Origin: Streptomyces sp. ISL-11
GTDB taxonomy: Bacteria > Actinomycetota > Actinomycetes > Streptomycetales > Streptomycetaceae
Length of the DNA stretch: 64,000 bases
Reading direction: 5' to 3'
NCBI RefSeq assembly: GCF_018614525.1
Contig: NZ_JAGGOL010000055.1
Coordinates: forward strand, 1-64,000
This document shows, piece after piece, positions 33,983-43,271 of the stretch. Both the position numbers and the translations under genes were made by a program. How positions within the stretch are numbered: position 1 is the stretch's first letter; the number at the start of each line of letters is the position of its first letter. The notes beneath the pieces are model-generated. The model was not told the DNA's origin. It did no database searches and worked only from the letters and a program-made list of their open reading frames with translations.

Positions 33983-35353
33983 TCAGCGCAGCGCGAGCGC
34001 CGAGCGGATCGTGGTGAAGAGCTGGGTCTGGTCGGTGACGCCGAGGACCCGCTCCGCCTGCGGACCCTGCGCCGCGATGCGCACCTGGGTGCCGGTGTGC
34101 TCCTGCGGCTGGCCGGGCGTGTTGGTGGAGTAGTTCACCTTGAGCTTCTGGCCCTCGTCGGTCACGAGCGTCGAGGACAGCCCGGGCGGCGTCGCCTCCA
34201 GCGGCACGATCTGGCTGGTGTGGCCGTGGTCGGCGGTGGTGACCACCAGGGTGTCGGGGTGCGCGGCGGCGTAGGCGCGGGCCACCTTCACGGCGCGGTC
34301 CAGGGCCGCGGTCTCGCCGATCTGGCCGCAGGGGTCCGCCGCGTGGTCGCGCTTGTCGATCGAGGCGCCCTCGACCTGGAGGAAGAAGCCCTTCTTGGAG
34401 CCCTTCTGCTTGGCCTCCAGCAGCTGGAGGGCCTTGCGGGTCTGGTCGTCCAGGCTCGGCGTGCCGGCCTTGCGCTCCGGGTTGGCCGTCACGCAGCGCT
34501 GTGCGTCCGTACCGCCCTGGGCGGCGGCCTTGCCGGTCCACTCGACGGGGACGTTGCCGGGCGCGAAGAGGCCGAGCACGGGCTTGCCGGCGCGGGCGGA
34601 CTTCAGGCCCTTGTCGTCGGTCACGACGTCGTAGCCGAGCTTGCGCGCCTGCTCGGTCACGGTCAGGCCCTTGTAGCGGCCCTCGGTGATCTTCTGGTCG
34701 AAGCGGGCCTTGCCGCCGCCGAGGAGCACGTCCACCTTGTGGCCGACGCTCTGCTCGGCGATGGAGCCGGGGCCGCCCTTGGCGATCGTGTCGTTCGGGC
34801 ATGCCTTCATGTCGGCCGGGCCGGCGCAGCTGCGGTCGGTGGCGTGCGAGGCGAGGACGGCCGGGGTGGCGTCGGTGAGCTCGGCCGTGGTGACGCTGCC
34901 GGTAGCCAGGCCGTTGCGCTGCGCCAGCTCCAGGATCGTCGTCATCGGCTTGTCGGTGCCGGGCGACTTGGATATGCGGCCGTTGACGGTCTTCTGCCCG
35001 GTGGCCCAGCCGGTGCCGCTGGCCGCGGAGTCGGTGACGTAGTCCGGCTTGCCGTCCTTGTCGACGGAGTACGTGGTGTACGCACCGGTCAGCGGGAACT
35101 TGTCCATGTTCAGCCGGCCGGCGGCGCCCACGGTGTAGTCGCGGGCCAGGGTGATCTCCGAGTCGCCCATGCCGTCACCGATGAGCAGGATGACGTTCTT
35201 GGCCTTCTTGGCGCCGTGGCCCGCGCTGAGCGCGGGGACGTCCGACGCGCCGCCCGACTCCGACGCGACGGCCACCGCGGGCACCGCGATCCCGGCGACG
35301 AGCAGTGCGGCGGCGCCCCAGGCGAGACGGCGCCGGTACGGACGAGAACCCAT
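33983..35353 (-). CDS. secreted alkaline phosphatase (PhoA family)
   Basis: A 456-aa exported phosphomonoesterase. The N-terminus (SRPYRRRLAWGAAALLVAGIAVPAVAVA) is a signal peptide with an Arg cluster. Core motifs: VILLIGDGMGDSEITLARDY (first metal Asp), VTDSAASGTGWATG with the nucleophilic Ser (about residue 109), FLQVEGASIDKRDHAADPC, and TADHGHTSQ. Two metal sites look intact. The ATG follows GAGGAGGAAAC. A tatA-like gene lies 94 nt upstream on the same strand, hinting at Tat export. I saw no convincing PHO box. Confidence 0.92.
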   Translation of the reverse strand: MGSRPYRRRLAWGAAALLVAGIAVPAVAVASESGGASDVPALSAGHGAKKAKNVILLIGDGMGDSEITLARDYTVGAAGRLNMDKFPLTGAYTTYSVDKDGKPDYVTDSAASGTGWATGQKTVNGRISKSPGTDKPMTTILELAQRNGLATGSVTTAELTDATPAVLASHATDRSCAGPADMKACPNDTIAKGGPGSIAEQSVGHKVDVLLGGGKARFDQKITEGRYKGLTVTEQARKLGYDVVTDDKGLKSARAGKPVLGLFAPGNVPVEWTGKAAAQGGTDAQRCVTANPERKAGTPSLDDQTRKALQLLEAKQKGSKKGFFLQVEGASIDKRDHAADPCGQIGETAALDRAVKVARAYAAAHPDTLVVTTADHGHTSQIVPLEATPPGLSSTLVTDEGQKLKVNYSTNTPGQPQEHTGTQVRIAAQGPQAERVLGVTDQTQLFTTIRSALALR

Positions 35354-35447
35354 GGTGTTTCCTCCTCATCGGCCGGGCGGGATGCCCGGCCGGACGAAGC
35401 TCACCAGGGGTGGGTGTACGGCGGGGGACGGGCGGGTGACCTCAAGG

Positions 35448-35633
35448 TCACCGGGGGCTGTCGACGGGACTCGACGTGTCGTCGGCCTTCAGCGCCCTGG
35501 CCTCGCTCTTGAGGATGCGCATCGACCTGCCCAGCGACCGGGCGGTGTCCGGCAGGCGCTTGGAGCCGAACAGGACGACCACGACGAGCACCACCACGAG
35601 GATGTGCCAGGGCTCCAGGGCGTTGCGCAGCAT
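35448..35633 (-). CDS. tatA: TatA/E-type twin-arginine translocase subunit
   Basis: A 61-aa protein: one N-terminal helix ([24 protein letters not shown]) with the FG-x-x-x-LPD hinge, an amphipathic helix ([21 protein letters not shown]) and a short tail. It fits TatA/TatE, the pore-forming subunit for folded-protein export. It is separate from any tatC and directly precedes the alkaline phosphatase gene. A perfect palindrome (ggtgacct/aggtcacc, 35435-35452) covers its stop codon. Confidence 0.9.
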   Translation of the reverse strand: MLRNALEPWHILVVVLVVVVLFGSKRLPDTARSLGRSMRILKSEARALKADDTSSPVDSPR

Positions 35634-35803
35634 GACGGTCTTCTCTCTCTCACGGGCATCCCGCGGCTCCCCGCGGGTTTGCTCTTCTCCCGGCTGGTGA
35701 CCCACCATACTTGCCAGTTTGCGCAACTGGACAACCAAAGGTGCCGCTCGTCCGTCTTTCCGGGCGACAGGCACGGACCGGGGGAGTAGATGAGGGCTCG
35801 TAG

Positions 35804-37297
35804 ATGACTGGCACCCGAGGCAAGCGCGCGCACCACCGGGTGCGGACCCCTGCCATCGTCGTCGTGGCATTCCTGGTGCTGCTGACCACCGGCGCCGGCT
35901 GGCTCTACCTCAAGCTCAACGGCAACATCAGCACCTTCGACGCGGGCGGCCTCTCCGACGACCGCCCCGGTGCCGGCGTCGCCGGGCAGAACGTCCTGGT
36001 CATCGGCTCGGACTCGCGCGCCGGCGGCAACAGCGGGCTCGGCGGCGGCGAGGGGGACGTGGGCCGCTCGGACACCGCCTTCCTGCTGCACGTCTACGGC
36101 GACCGCAAGCACGCCATCGGCGTCTCGATCCCCCGGGACACCCTCGTGGACATCCCGCCGTGCAAGCTGCCCGACGGCGGCTGGACGGCCGGCCGGACGC
36201 GGGCGATGTTCAACTCCGCCTTCTCCGTGGGTGAATCGGCCAAGGGCAATCCGGCCTGCACGCAGAACACCGTCGAGAAACTCACGGGCCTGCGCGTCGA
36301 CCACACGATCGTCGTCGACTTCGAGGGCTTCTCCTCGATGACCTCGGCGGTGGGCGGCGTCCAGGTGTGCGTGCCCAAGGACGTCTACCAGGGCGACCTC
36401 AACCCCAACCTCGGCTCGCGCGGCGACCTGCTCTTCCCCAAGGGGCAGCAGAGCGTCTCCGGGCAGAAGGCGCTGGACTACGTGCGCGTACGGCACGGGC
36501 TCGGCGACGGCTCCGACATAGGGCGCATCCAGCGGCAGCAGGCGTTCGTCTCCGGCATGATCAAGAAGGTGCGGTCGCAGGGCTTCAACCCGACCACCCT
36601 GCTGCCGCTCGCCGACGCGGCCACCAAGTCGCTGACCGTCGACCCCGGACTCGGCTCGGCCGACAAGCTGCTCTCCTTCGCGATGTCCCTGAAGAACATC
36701 GACCTGCACGACATCAAGTTCATCACCGTCCCCTGGCGTTACGAGGGCGACCGGGTCGACATCATCCGGCCCGAGGCCGACGCGCTGTGGGCCTCGCTCA
36801 AGGCCGACCGCACGCTCGACGGCCGGGACGCCGGGAAGAAGACGGGGAAGCCAGGCGGCGGGGACGGCCGGCCGAGCGCGGCGGCCGCCCAGGCGGACAC
36901 CCCCGTCGCCGGCGGCGGGGCACGCGTCTCCGTCGTCAACGGCACCACCGTCACGGGCCTCGCCGCCCGCGCCGCCACCGCCCTGAAGGACCACGGCTTC
37001 ACCGTCACCGGCGCCACGACCGCCGACGACCAGGACCAGTCCACCACCGTGATCACCTTCGGCCCCGGTCAGGCGGACCGCGCCCGCGCCCTGACGCGGC
37101 TCTTCCCCGGCGCGTACGTACGGGGCGACGCCGCGGACGGCATCAAGGTCACGCTCGGGCGCGACTACGCCGACGAGCCCTCGGCACCGCCCTCCCCAAG
37201 CCCTTCCGCCGCCACGCCCGGCACGCTCTCCTCCGACGTCACCGGCACCGCCCGGTCGGCCGACGACGACCCCTGCGCCAATCTCTCGTACGGCTGA
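35804..37297 (+). CDS. LytR-CpsA-Psr (LCP) family cell-wall glycopolymer ligase
   Basis: A 497-aa protein anchored by one N-terminal helix ([24 protein letters not shown]). The extracellular LCP domain includes [45 protein letters not shown] (catalytic Arg/Asp) and [24 protein letters not shown]-terminal LytR_C domain ([27 protein letters not shown]) and a Ser/Pro-rich tail follow. LCP enzymes transfer teichoic acid-like polymers to peptidoglycan. It is divergent from tatA. Confidence 0.93.
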   Translation: MTGTRGKRAHHRVRTPAIVVVAFLVLLTTGAGWLYLKLNGNISTFDAGGLSDDRPGAGVAGQNVLVIGSDSRAGGNSGLGGGEGDVGRSDTAFLLHVYGDRKHAIGVSIPRDTLVDIPPCKLPDGGWTAGRTRAMFNSAFSVGESAKGNPACTQNTVEKLTGLRVDHTIVVDFEGFSSMTSAVGGVQVCVPKDVYQGDLNPNLGSRGDLLFPKGQQSVSGQKALDYVRVRHGLGDGSDIGRIQRQQAFVSGMIKKVRSQGFNPTTLLPLADAATKSLTVDPGLGSADKLLSFAMSLKNIDLHDIKFITVPWRYEGDRVDIIRPEADALWASLKADRTLDGRDAGKKTGKPGGGDGRPSAAAAQADTPVAGGGARVSVVNGTTVTGLAARAATALKDHGFTVTGATTADDQDQSTTVITFGPGQADRARALTRLFPGAYVRGDAADGIKVTLGRDYADEPSAPPSPSPSAATPGTLSSDVTGTARSADDDPCANLSYG

Positions 37298-37447
37298 CCG
37301 AGTGAGCGGCCGCACGGAAGGGCAAGGGAAGGGCACCGAGGAACAAGGGAACAGCGTGTCTGATTCATCCGTTTTCGTGGTAGGCGCAGAGTGAGTCACG
37401 TGATTCCCCTGAGCCGGCCGAGCAGTCCTTCCGCGAGGAGTACCGCC

Positions 37448-38815
37448 ATGTCCGCCAATCCCCGGGCGCTGCCCAGGCCGCTGCTGGCCCTGATCGCCGC
37501 CCTCATCGCGTTGGCCGGCGCGGCGGTGTTCTCCCCGGCCGCGCACGCCGACACCACCACCGCCACCGGACTCGACGCGGCCGCCGACACGCTCAGGAAG
37601 GGCCCCGTCTACGTCGACCCCAGGGCCTCCGCGCAGCTGCCGGACCCCGACGCCCAGACCTTGGCGAAGAAGATCAGGGACGCGGGCAAGCCGGTCTTCG
37701 TGGTGATCGTGCCCGCCACCGACGACTACCCCAAGGCGACGGTCTTCCAGGACCTGCGGACCAAGGTCGGCATCGCCGGCGTCTACGTCATCCACCGCGG
37801 TGACGAGTTCTCCGCGCGCGCCGACCGCAAGGTGATGTCCGGCGACGCCGTCCGCAACCTCGTCGGATCCGTCCAGCGCTCCGGCGGCGACGCCAAGGCA
37901 CAGGTCAACAGCTTCGTCGACCAGGCCGACCGGCAGGCCAGGGGTCAGGAGCCCGGCTCCTGGGGCGGCGAGTCCGGATCCGGCGTCTCGACGACCGGGC
38001 TGATCACGGGCGGCGCGATCGTCGTCGCCGGCGGCGCGGGCGCGTACGCCCTCTACCGGCGGAGCAGGAAGCGCCGGGAGGAGCGCGAGCGCGCCGAGCT
38101 GGACGCCCTGCGCGTGGTCGTCGACGAGGACATCACCGCCTTCGGCGAGGAGCTCGACCGGCTCGACTTCTCCCCCTCCGAGCCCGGCGCCGACGACGCG
38201 ATGCGGAAGGACTACGAGGAGTCGCTCGACGCCTACGAGGACGCCAAGTCCAGGATGGCCGCCGCGTCCAGGCCGGAGGAGGTGACGGGCGTGACCGAGA
38301 CCTTGGACAAGGGCCGCTTCGCCCTCGCCACCCTCGCCGCCCGCCGCACCGGCTCCCCGCTGCCCGAGCGGCGCATGCCCTGCTTCTTCGACCCGCGCCA
38401 CGGCCCGTCCGTCCAGGACGTGGAGTGGGCGCCCCCGGGCGGCGCGCCCCGCACCGTACCGGCGTGCGCGGCCGACGCGGCCCGGCTGGCCGACGGCCAG
38501 GAGCCGATGTCCCGCACGGTCCAGACGGCGGGCGGCCCCCAGCCGTACTGGAACGCCGGGCCCGCCTACGCCCCCTGGGCCGGCGGCTACTTCGGCGGCG
38601 GCCTGCTGCCCGGGCTGCTCGTGGGCACGATGCTGGGCGGCATGCTCGGCGGGCCCGCGTACGCGGCGTCGCCCGGGGACACCGGCCCGGACGGCGGCGA
38701 CTACACCGGGTCCGACTTCAACTCCGACGACTTCTCCGGCGGTGGCGGCTGGGGCGACGGCGGCGGGTTCGGGGACGGCGGAGGCGGGAGCGACTTCGGG
38801 GGCGGCGGCTGGTGA
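37448..38815 (+). CDS. TPM-domain-like membrane protein with Gly-rich tail
   Basis: A 455-aa protein from the ATG at 37448 (GAGGAG upstream; an earlier GTG at 37391 is less likely). It has a signal peptide (LIAALIALAGAAVFSPAAHA), an extracellular domain of about 130 residues (VYVDPRASAQLPDPDAQTLAKKIRDAGKPVFVVIVPA), one helix (GLITGGAIVVAGGAGAYALY), a cytoplasmic coiled region and a C-terminus of repeated Gly-Gly/Asp/Phe. The Gly-rich end is antisense to the Pro-rich end of the P-type ATPase gene (overlap 38701-38815). Function unknown. Confidence 0.8.
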   Translation: MSANPRALPRPLLALIAALIALAGAAVFSPAAHADTTTATGLDAAADTLRKGPVYVDPRASAQLPDPDAQTLAKKIRDAGKPVFVVIVPATDDYPKATVFQDLRTKVGIAGVYVIHRGDEFSARADRKVMSGDAVRNLVGSVQRSGGDAKAQVNSFVDQADRQARGQEPGSWGGESGSGVSTTGLITGGAIVVAGGAGAYALYRRSRKRREERERAELDALRVVVDEDITAFGEELDRLDFSPSEPGADDAMRKDYEESLDAYEDAKSRMAAASRPEEVTGVTETLDKGRFALATLAARRTGSPLPERRMPCFFDPRHGPSVQDVEWAPPGGAPRTVPACAADAARLADGQEPMSRTVQTAGGPQPYWNAGPAYAPWAGGYFGGGLLPGLLVGTMLGGMLGGPAYAASPGDTGPDGGDYTGSDFNSDDFSGGGGWGDGGGFGDGGGGSDFGGGGW

Positions 38816-41445
38816 CGCCGGGCCGCGGCCGCCAGCCCCGCGCCGTACAGCCCCAGCACCACCGCCAGCAGACCGGAACAGAGCGGCGGCGGTACGGCCA
38901 TCCCCAGGGCGGGCCCCAGAGGTGACAGCGGCAGCAGCACCCCCACCACCGCCAGCGCCGCCGCCGCGGCCCGGATCGCCCGGGGCGCGCGGCGGACCGC
39001 CCTTCCCGGCCGCAGCAGCAGGATCACCAGCGCCTGCGTCAGCAGGTTCTCCGTGAACCACCCGGCGTGGAACACCTCCTCGGCCGGGCCCCGCACCGTC
39101 AGCGCCAGCACCCCGAAGGTCGCCAGGTCCGCGACGGCGTTCAGCAGGCCGAAGACCGTCACGAAGCGCAGGAGCGCGCGCGGCCGCAGCACCGCCGGGC
39201 GCCGGTGCGCCGACGCCTCCGGGCGGTCGAAGGCGAGGGCGAGCTGGGCGGCGTCGAAGCACAGATTCTGTACGAGCACCTGGGCCGGCAGCATCGGCAG
39301 GAACGGCAGCAGCAGCCCGGCCACCAGCATCGCGATGACGTTGCCGAGGTTGGAGGAGAGCGTGATCCGCAGGTAGGAGGCGATGTTCCCGGTGCTGCGC
39401 CGCCCGGCGACGATCGCCCGGTCCAGGGCCGTCAGGTCCTTCGAGGCGAGCACCACATCGGCCGCCTCCCGCGCCACGTCCACGCCCTCCCGCGGGCAGA
39501 TCCCCACGTCGGCGGAGCCCAGCGCCGCCAGGTCATTGACACCGTCGCCCAGGAACCCGGTGGTGCGGCCGCCGGCCCGCAGGGCCCGGACGACCCGGGC
39601 CTTGTGCTCGGGCGCGCACCGCGCGAAGACCGTGGTGCGGGCGGCCAGGCGGGCCAGCTCCGGCTCCGCCAGGCAGTCGATCCGGTCGCCGGTGACGACC
39701 TCACCCGGCTCCAGGCCCAGGTCGCGGCAGGCGCGGGCGGCGGTGCCGGGGTGGTCGCCGGTGAGGACCTTGACGGTGACGCCCCGCCGCGCGAGCACGG
39801 TCAGCGCCTCGGCTGCGGTGGGCGCGAGGGCGTCGCGCAGCCCCACGAAGCCGACGAACGTCAGGTCACGCTCGTCGGCGGGGGTGTACGGGCGGGAGCG
39901 GGCCGGGCGCTCGGCGCGGGCGACGGCCAGGACCCGCAGCCCGTCCGCCGCGAGCCCGTCCGCGCGGCGGACCAGCCGCGCGCGGTCACCGTCGGCCAGG
40001 GCACAGAGCGCCAGGACGTCCTCGGGGGCGCCCTTGACGACCAGGGTGTGGCCACCGCGGGGCGCGCGGGCGCTGTCGAGGGCGCGCACGTTGCCGTACG
40101 AGCCGGCGCCGGGCCTGGACACGACGGCGGTGGCGAGCCGGCGGCCGGGGCCGTAGGGGAGCGCGGCGACGCCGTCGAGGCCGGCGGTGTCGTCGTCCGG
40201 TGCCTCGGCCGCCGCCTCGTCCGCGTCGAGGATCGCCTCGTCCAGCGCGTCCGGAGCGGGCAGTTCCGCCAGGTGCAGCGTCCACAGGGCGTTGACGGCG
40301 GCCCACCGCAGGACGGCCGGATCGTCCCGGCCGTCGGCGTCCACGGCGCACGCGACGACGGGCCGGTCCCGGGTGAGGGTGCCGGTCTTGTCCACGCAGA
40401 GCACGTCGATCGCGCCGAGGTCGTGCAGGGCGGGCAGCCGCCGGACGACGGCCTCGCCGCCACGCGCGAGCAGCGCGGCACCCCGCGCCAGCACGGTCGT
40501 CACCACGACCGGCAGCATCTCGGGCGTGAGCCCGACCGCCACCGCCACGGCGAACGGCAGCGTCTCCACACCGCGCCCGCGCAGCAGGGCACCGGCGACG
40601 AGGACGAGCGGCGCGGTGCACAGCATGAACCGCACGAGCGTCCAGGCGATGCCGTTCACCGACCGCTCGAACGGCCGCGGCAGGCGCCGCTGTTCCGCCC
40701 CGCCGCGCGGGAGCGCGCCGGAGAGGACGGTGCCGGCGCCGGTGGCGGTCACCACGCCGACACCCGTGCCGGAGACCACGCCACTGCCCTGGAGACAGAG
40801 ATCGGGGCGGGTGAGGGCGTCGTACGGGCCGGTGGCCGCGATGTCGCCGGCCCCACCGGCCGGTGCCTGCGCCGCCGTCTTCGTCACCGGTGCCGACTCG
40901 CCGGTCAGCGCCGCCTCGTGCACCGTCAGCCCCGTGGCCCGTAGCAGGCGCAGGTCGGCCGGGACCAGGTCGCCGGGGGCGAGGAGGACGACATCGCCCG
41001 GTACGAGCTGGTCCACGGGCAGTTCGCGGGCCGTCGGCGGCGAGGTCTCCGTGGCGCGGCGGCGCACCGTGGCGGTGGCGGCGACCAGGTCTCGCAGCCC
41101 GGCGGCCGCCCGGTCGGCGCGGTGCTCACCGGTGGCCCGCAGGACACAGCTGACCGTGACCAGGACCGCGATGACACAGGCCGTGCCCCAGCCGGCCACC
41201 GCCGCCGAGACCAGGCCCAGGCAGAGCAGGACGGCGGTGAAGGGGTCACGGAGACCACGGGCGAGGCGGCGCGGCCAGGGTGCGGGGCGGCGGCCGGGGA
41301 AGGTGTTCTCGCCGTACCGGGCCAGCCGCTCCTCGGCCCGTTCCTCCACCAGTCCGCGCGGTCCGCTCTCCAGCGCGCGCAGGACTTCCAGGGTCGTGCC
41401 GTCCGCGACCGGTCGCGCGGCGGACCCCTCAGGCGCCCAGACCAC
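38701..41445 (-). CDS. P-type cation ATPase (magnesium/MgtA-type P3B)
   Basis: A 914-aa transporter with ~10 helices. Motifs: ALTGES (about residue 180), the phosphorylated Asp352 in CVDKTGTLT, KGAPEDVL, LTGDHPGTA and FLGDGVNDLAALGSADVG. N-terminal YGENTFP and helix VGLTPEMLPVVVTTVLARGA are typical of MgtA/MgtB Mg2+ importers. The last ~39 residues are a Pro-rich tail produced by reading antisense through the Gly-rich end of the convergent gene (115-nt overlap). The GTG start overlaps the arsR-like stop by 17 nt. Confidence 0.88.
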   Translation of the reverse strand: MVWAPEGSAARPVADGTTLEVLRALESGPRGLVEERAEERLARYGENTFPGRRPAPWPRRLARGLRDPFTAVLLCLGLVSAAVAGWGTACVIAVLVTVSCVLRATGEHRADRAAAGLRDLVAATATVRRRATETSPPTARELPVDQLVPGDVVLLAPGDLVPADLRLLRATGLTVHEAALTGESAPVTKTAAQAPAGGAGDIAATGPYDALTRPDLCLQGSGVVSGTGVGVVTATGAGTVLSGALPRGGAEQRRLPRPFERSVNGIAWTLVRFMLCTAPLVLVAGALLRGRGVETLPFAVAVAVGLTPEMLPVVVTTVLARGAALLARGGEAVVRRLPALHDLGAIDVLCVDKTGTLTRDRPVVACAVDADGRDDPAVLRWAAVNALWTLHLAELPAPDALDEAILDADEAAAEAPDDDTAGLDGVAALPYGPGRRLATAVVSRPGAGSYGNVRALDSARAPRGGHTLVVKGAPEDVLALCALADGDRARLVRRADGLAADGLRVLAVARAERPARSRPYTPADERDLTFVGFVGLRDALAPTAAEALTVLARRGVTVKVLTGDHPGTAARACRDLGLEPGEVVTGDRIDCLAEPELARLAARTTVFARCAPEHKARVVRALRAGGRTTGFLGDGVNDLAALGSADVGICPREGVDVAREAADVVLASKDLTALDRAIVAGRRSTGNIASYLRITLSSNLGNVIAMLVAGLLLPFLPMLPAQVLVQNLCFDAAQLALAFDRPEASAHRRPAVLRPRALLRFVTVFGLLNAVADLATFGVLALTVRGPAEEVFHAGWFTENLLTQALVILLLRPGRAVRRAPRAIRAAAAALAVVGVLLPLSPLGPALGMAVPPPLCSGLLAVVLGLYGAGLAAAARRHQPPPPKSLPPPPSPNPPPSPQPPPPEKSSELKSDPV

Positions 41446-41869
41446 GCAGGCGCCCGGAACCGGCGACGGCTCCGGTACCGGCCTTGCGGTCGGCGAGCTG
41501 GCCGACCATGAGTCGGACGATCGTCACGACGTCCGGATCGTCCACCAGGTACACCACGCGACGCCCCTCGCGGCGCGACCGCACCAGCCCCGCGAGCTTC
41601 AGCTTCGCCAGGTGCTGGCTGATCGCGGGCAGCGCGCCGCCCACCCGCTCGGCGAGTCCGCTGACGTCGCTCTCCCCCTGCGCCAGGGCCCATACGAGGT
41701 GCAGGCGGGCCGAGGAGGCGAGCAGCCCGAACGCGGCGGCGGCCTCGGACAGCACCTCGGCCGAGGGGTCGTCGAAACCCTCGTCGAAGCCCTGGTCGAT
41801 GCCCCCGGGGAAGCCCTCGACGCTCCCGACACCTGCGGCCACTGTCGCTCTCCTGTCCCAGTCGGGCAT
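41429..41869 (-). CDS. ArsR/SmtB-family regulator
   Basis: A 146-aa winged-helix repressor with DNA-binding helix LAERVGGALPAISQHLAKLKLAGLVRSRREGRRVVYLVDD (about residues 70-110). It contains no Cys, so it cannot use the classical CxC metal site; His/Asp ligands near the C-terminus (VDDPDVVTIVRLMVGQ) are possible. It is the first gene of a coupled pair with the P-type ATPase, which it most likely controls in response to the transported cation. A disordered ~30-residue N-terminal extension is unusual. Confidence 0.88.
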   Translation of the reverse strand: MPDWDRRATVAAGVGSVEGFPGGIDQGFDEGFDDPSAEVLSEAAAAFGLLASSARLHLVWALAQGESDVSGLAERVGGALPAISQHLAKLKLAGLVRSRREGRRVVYLVDDPDVVTIVRLMVGQLADRKAGTGAVAGSGRLRGLGA

Positions 41870-42014
41870 TCCCTGCGCCCGCGCACGACCAGTCTAGGCA
41901 CGCTCCGGGGGCGGAACCGGCTGACATGCACCCGCCGCGGGCTGGGCAGATGTAACGACAGGAAACGGCCCGGAAGGACAAGAAGGGGCCTGAAAGGGCT
42001 GGAAAGGGGGAGTC

Positions 42015-42278
42015 GTGGAGATCTCGGGAATTTTCAGCGCGATAGTCATCGGCTTGATCATCGGCGTGCTGGGCCGCCTCGTCGTCCCGGGACGCCAGCA
42101 CATCGGCGTCCTGTGGACGATCGCGGTGGGCATCGTCGCCGCCCTCGTCGGAGCGGCGATCGCCCACGCGCTCGGAGTGGACGACACCAAGGGGGTCGAC
42201 TGGATCGAATGGCTGATCCAGATCGGACTGGCGGCGCTGGGCGTGGCCGCCCTCGACCGCGCGAAGTCCCGCCGCTGA
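42015..42278 (+). CDS. GlsB/YeaQ/YmgE-family membrane protein
   Basis: An 87-aa protein with three helices (GIFSAIVIGLIIGVLGRLVVPG; IGVLWTIAVGIVAALVGAAIAHALG; WLIQIGLAALGVAAL) and the conserved GRLVVPGRQ turn. The family (transglycosylase-associated domain) is induced by stress; its mechanism is unclear. The GTG start follows GGGGGA. Confidence 0.9.
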   Translation: MEISGIFSAIVIGLIIGVLGRLVVPGRQHIGVLWTIAVGIVAALVGAAIAHALGVDDTKGVDWIEWLIQIGLAALGVAALDRAKSRR

Positions 42279-42366
42279 CCCGTCACCGGACGATTGATGA
42301 CCGGTCACCGGCCCATCGCTGAGCAGCGCTTCCCTCCCGGTGGCCGCGCGTTCCCGGGCGGTCGGG

Positions 42367-43083
42367 TCAGGACAGCTTGCCGTCGTAGTCCGGCAGCTTG
42401 AAGGTCCGATCGGCGTGGCCACCGGCCAGGTCCGTGGTGTTGTTGCCGATATTGGCGATGATCCGGTAGCCGTTGGCCTCGATCTCCGCCCGTTTGGCGG
42501 TCTTGTACGCGCTCACGTCCTGGAAGAGGTCGGGGAGCCGGCGTACGTACAGGCCGCTGACCGGATAGCCGACCCGCCGCAGGTTGTACGAGGTGGCCGG
42601 CTCGACCAGGCCGGGCCGGGCGGTCACGAAGAAGATCGCGGCGCCGCGCTCGTGCGCGTAGCGCGTCAGCTCCAGGACCGACTCGATGGCCGGCGTCGGC
42701 CAGGCCCAGTGGAAGTCCGTCTCCAGGGAGCTGTTGTCGATGTCGAGGACGATGGCCTGCTTCTCGCCCCGCGCGTTTCCGGTGCGCTCGGTGATGTAGG
42801 GCCGGGCGCCATCGATGACGGACTTGACGTCGCGCACCCAGATGGCGTGGTCGACGCCCTTCAGACCGGCCGGCCCGGACGTGTGTCCACTGCTCGCGGC
42901 GGAAGCCGTGGGTGTGGAGGGGGCCGCGGTGGCCGTGGTGGCGGTCGCGCCGAGGGCGAGGGCGGCGCCCGCCACCGTCACCGCGGCGCGGCGTACGGCC
43001 CGCGACGTGAACGGGGAGGTCGAAGTGCCATGGGTGGCCGAGGAGTTCGAGGTGGAGGACATCGTCATGGATGGCATGCTCAC
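42367..43083 (-). CDS. secreted HAD-superfamily acid phosphatase (class B-like)
   Basis: A 238-aa protein with a Tat/Sec-like signal region (SRAVRRAAVTVAGAALALGATATTATAAP). HAD motif I is AIVLDIDNSSLET with the nucleophile Asp (about residue 114), motif II is FFVTARP, and motif III/IV is NIGNNTTDLAGG. It resembles plant-type/class B acid phosphatases acting on extracellular phosphomonoesters. The first Asp is DxDN, where the second Asp is the acid/base. The start is GTG 43083 or ATG 43077. Confidence 0.85.
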   Translation of the reverse strand: MSMPSMTMSSTSNSSATHGTSTSPFTSRAVRRAAVTVAGAALALGATATTATAAPSTPTASAASSGHTSGPAGLKGVDHAIWVRDVKSVIDGARPYITERTGNARGEKQAIVLDIDNSSLETDFHWAWPTPAIESVLELTRYAHERGAAIFFVTARPGLVEPATSYNLRRVGYPVSGLYVRRLPDLFQDVSAYKTAKRAEIEANGYRIIANIGNNTTDLAGGHADRTFKLPDYDGKLS

Positions 43084-43148
43084 GCCCGTCGGTGACGGCC
43101 GGGGAAAGCGGGGATGGCCGGTCGGTGACGCCCGTTCAGCTCTTCCGT

Positions 43149-43208
43149 TTTCTTCGCCCTTGGCGAAAAAAAAGGAGGAGGCCTTCGCCCTCGGCGAAAA
43201 GAGGAGGC
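43149..43208 (+). promoter_or_regulatory. duplicated hairpin/Shine-Dalgarno module in the sigma-factor leader
   Basis: Two near-identical hairpins, ttcgcc-ctt-ggcgaa (43153-43167) and ttcgcc-ctc-ggcgaa (43184-43198), are spaced 31 bp apart. Each is followed by an A-run and a strong Shine-Dalgarno string (ggaggaggc; gaggaggc). Only the second is followed by a start codon (ATG 43209). The A-rich character is unusual for this genome. Confidence 0.75.
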
Positions 43209-43271
43209 ATGGCTCCCGGATCGCCGGGTAGGCGGCCGTTCGTCACCAACGGATTGGGGAGGACGACGTGA
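43209..43271 (+). CDS. possible 20-codon leader peptide coupled to the sigma factor
   Basis: ATG 43209 sits 1-8 nt after GAGGAGG and opens a 20-codon frame (MAPGSPGRRPF ... LGRTT). Its TGA overlaps the GTG start of the sigma-factor gene (GTGA 43268-43271). The sigma gene also has its own GGGGAGG upstream, so the leader is not essential for translation. It may be a translational sensor or simply chance. Confidence 0.4.
   Translation: MAPGSPGRRPFVTNGLGRTT

Noticed and set aside
35354..35447. PHO box upstream of the alkaline phosphatase
   Set aside because: The short ggtcacc-like strings form a palindrome rather than the 11-bp direct repeats bound by PhoP.
35489..39262. A 1257-codon open frame on the minus strand
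   Set aside because: It runs antisense to the LCP and Gly-rich membrane-protein genes and is full of Gly/Arg/Val runs. It is a GC-bias shadow with no start signal or recognisable domain.
43209..43271. Treating the 20-codon leader as a certain gene
   Set aside because: The sigma gene has its own strong ribosome-binding site inside it, so the leader may be incidental. Kept only as a low-confidence feature.
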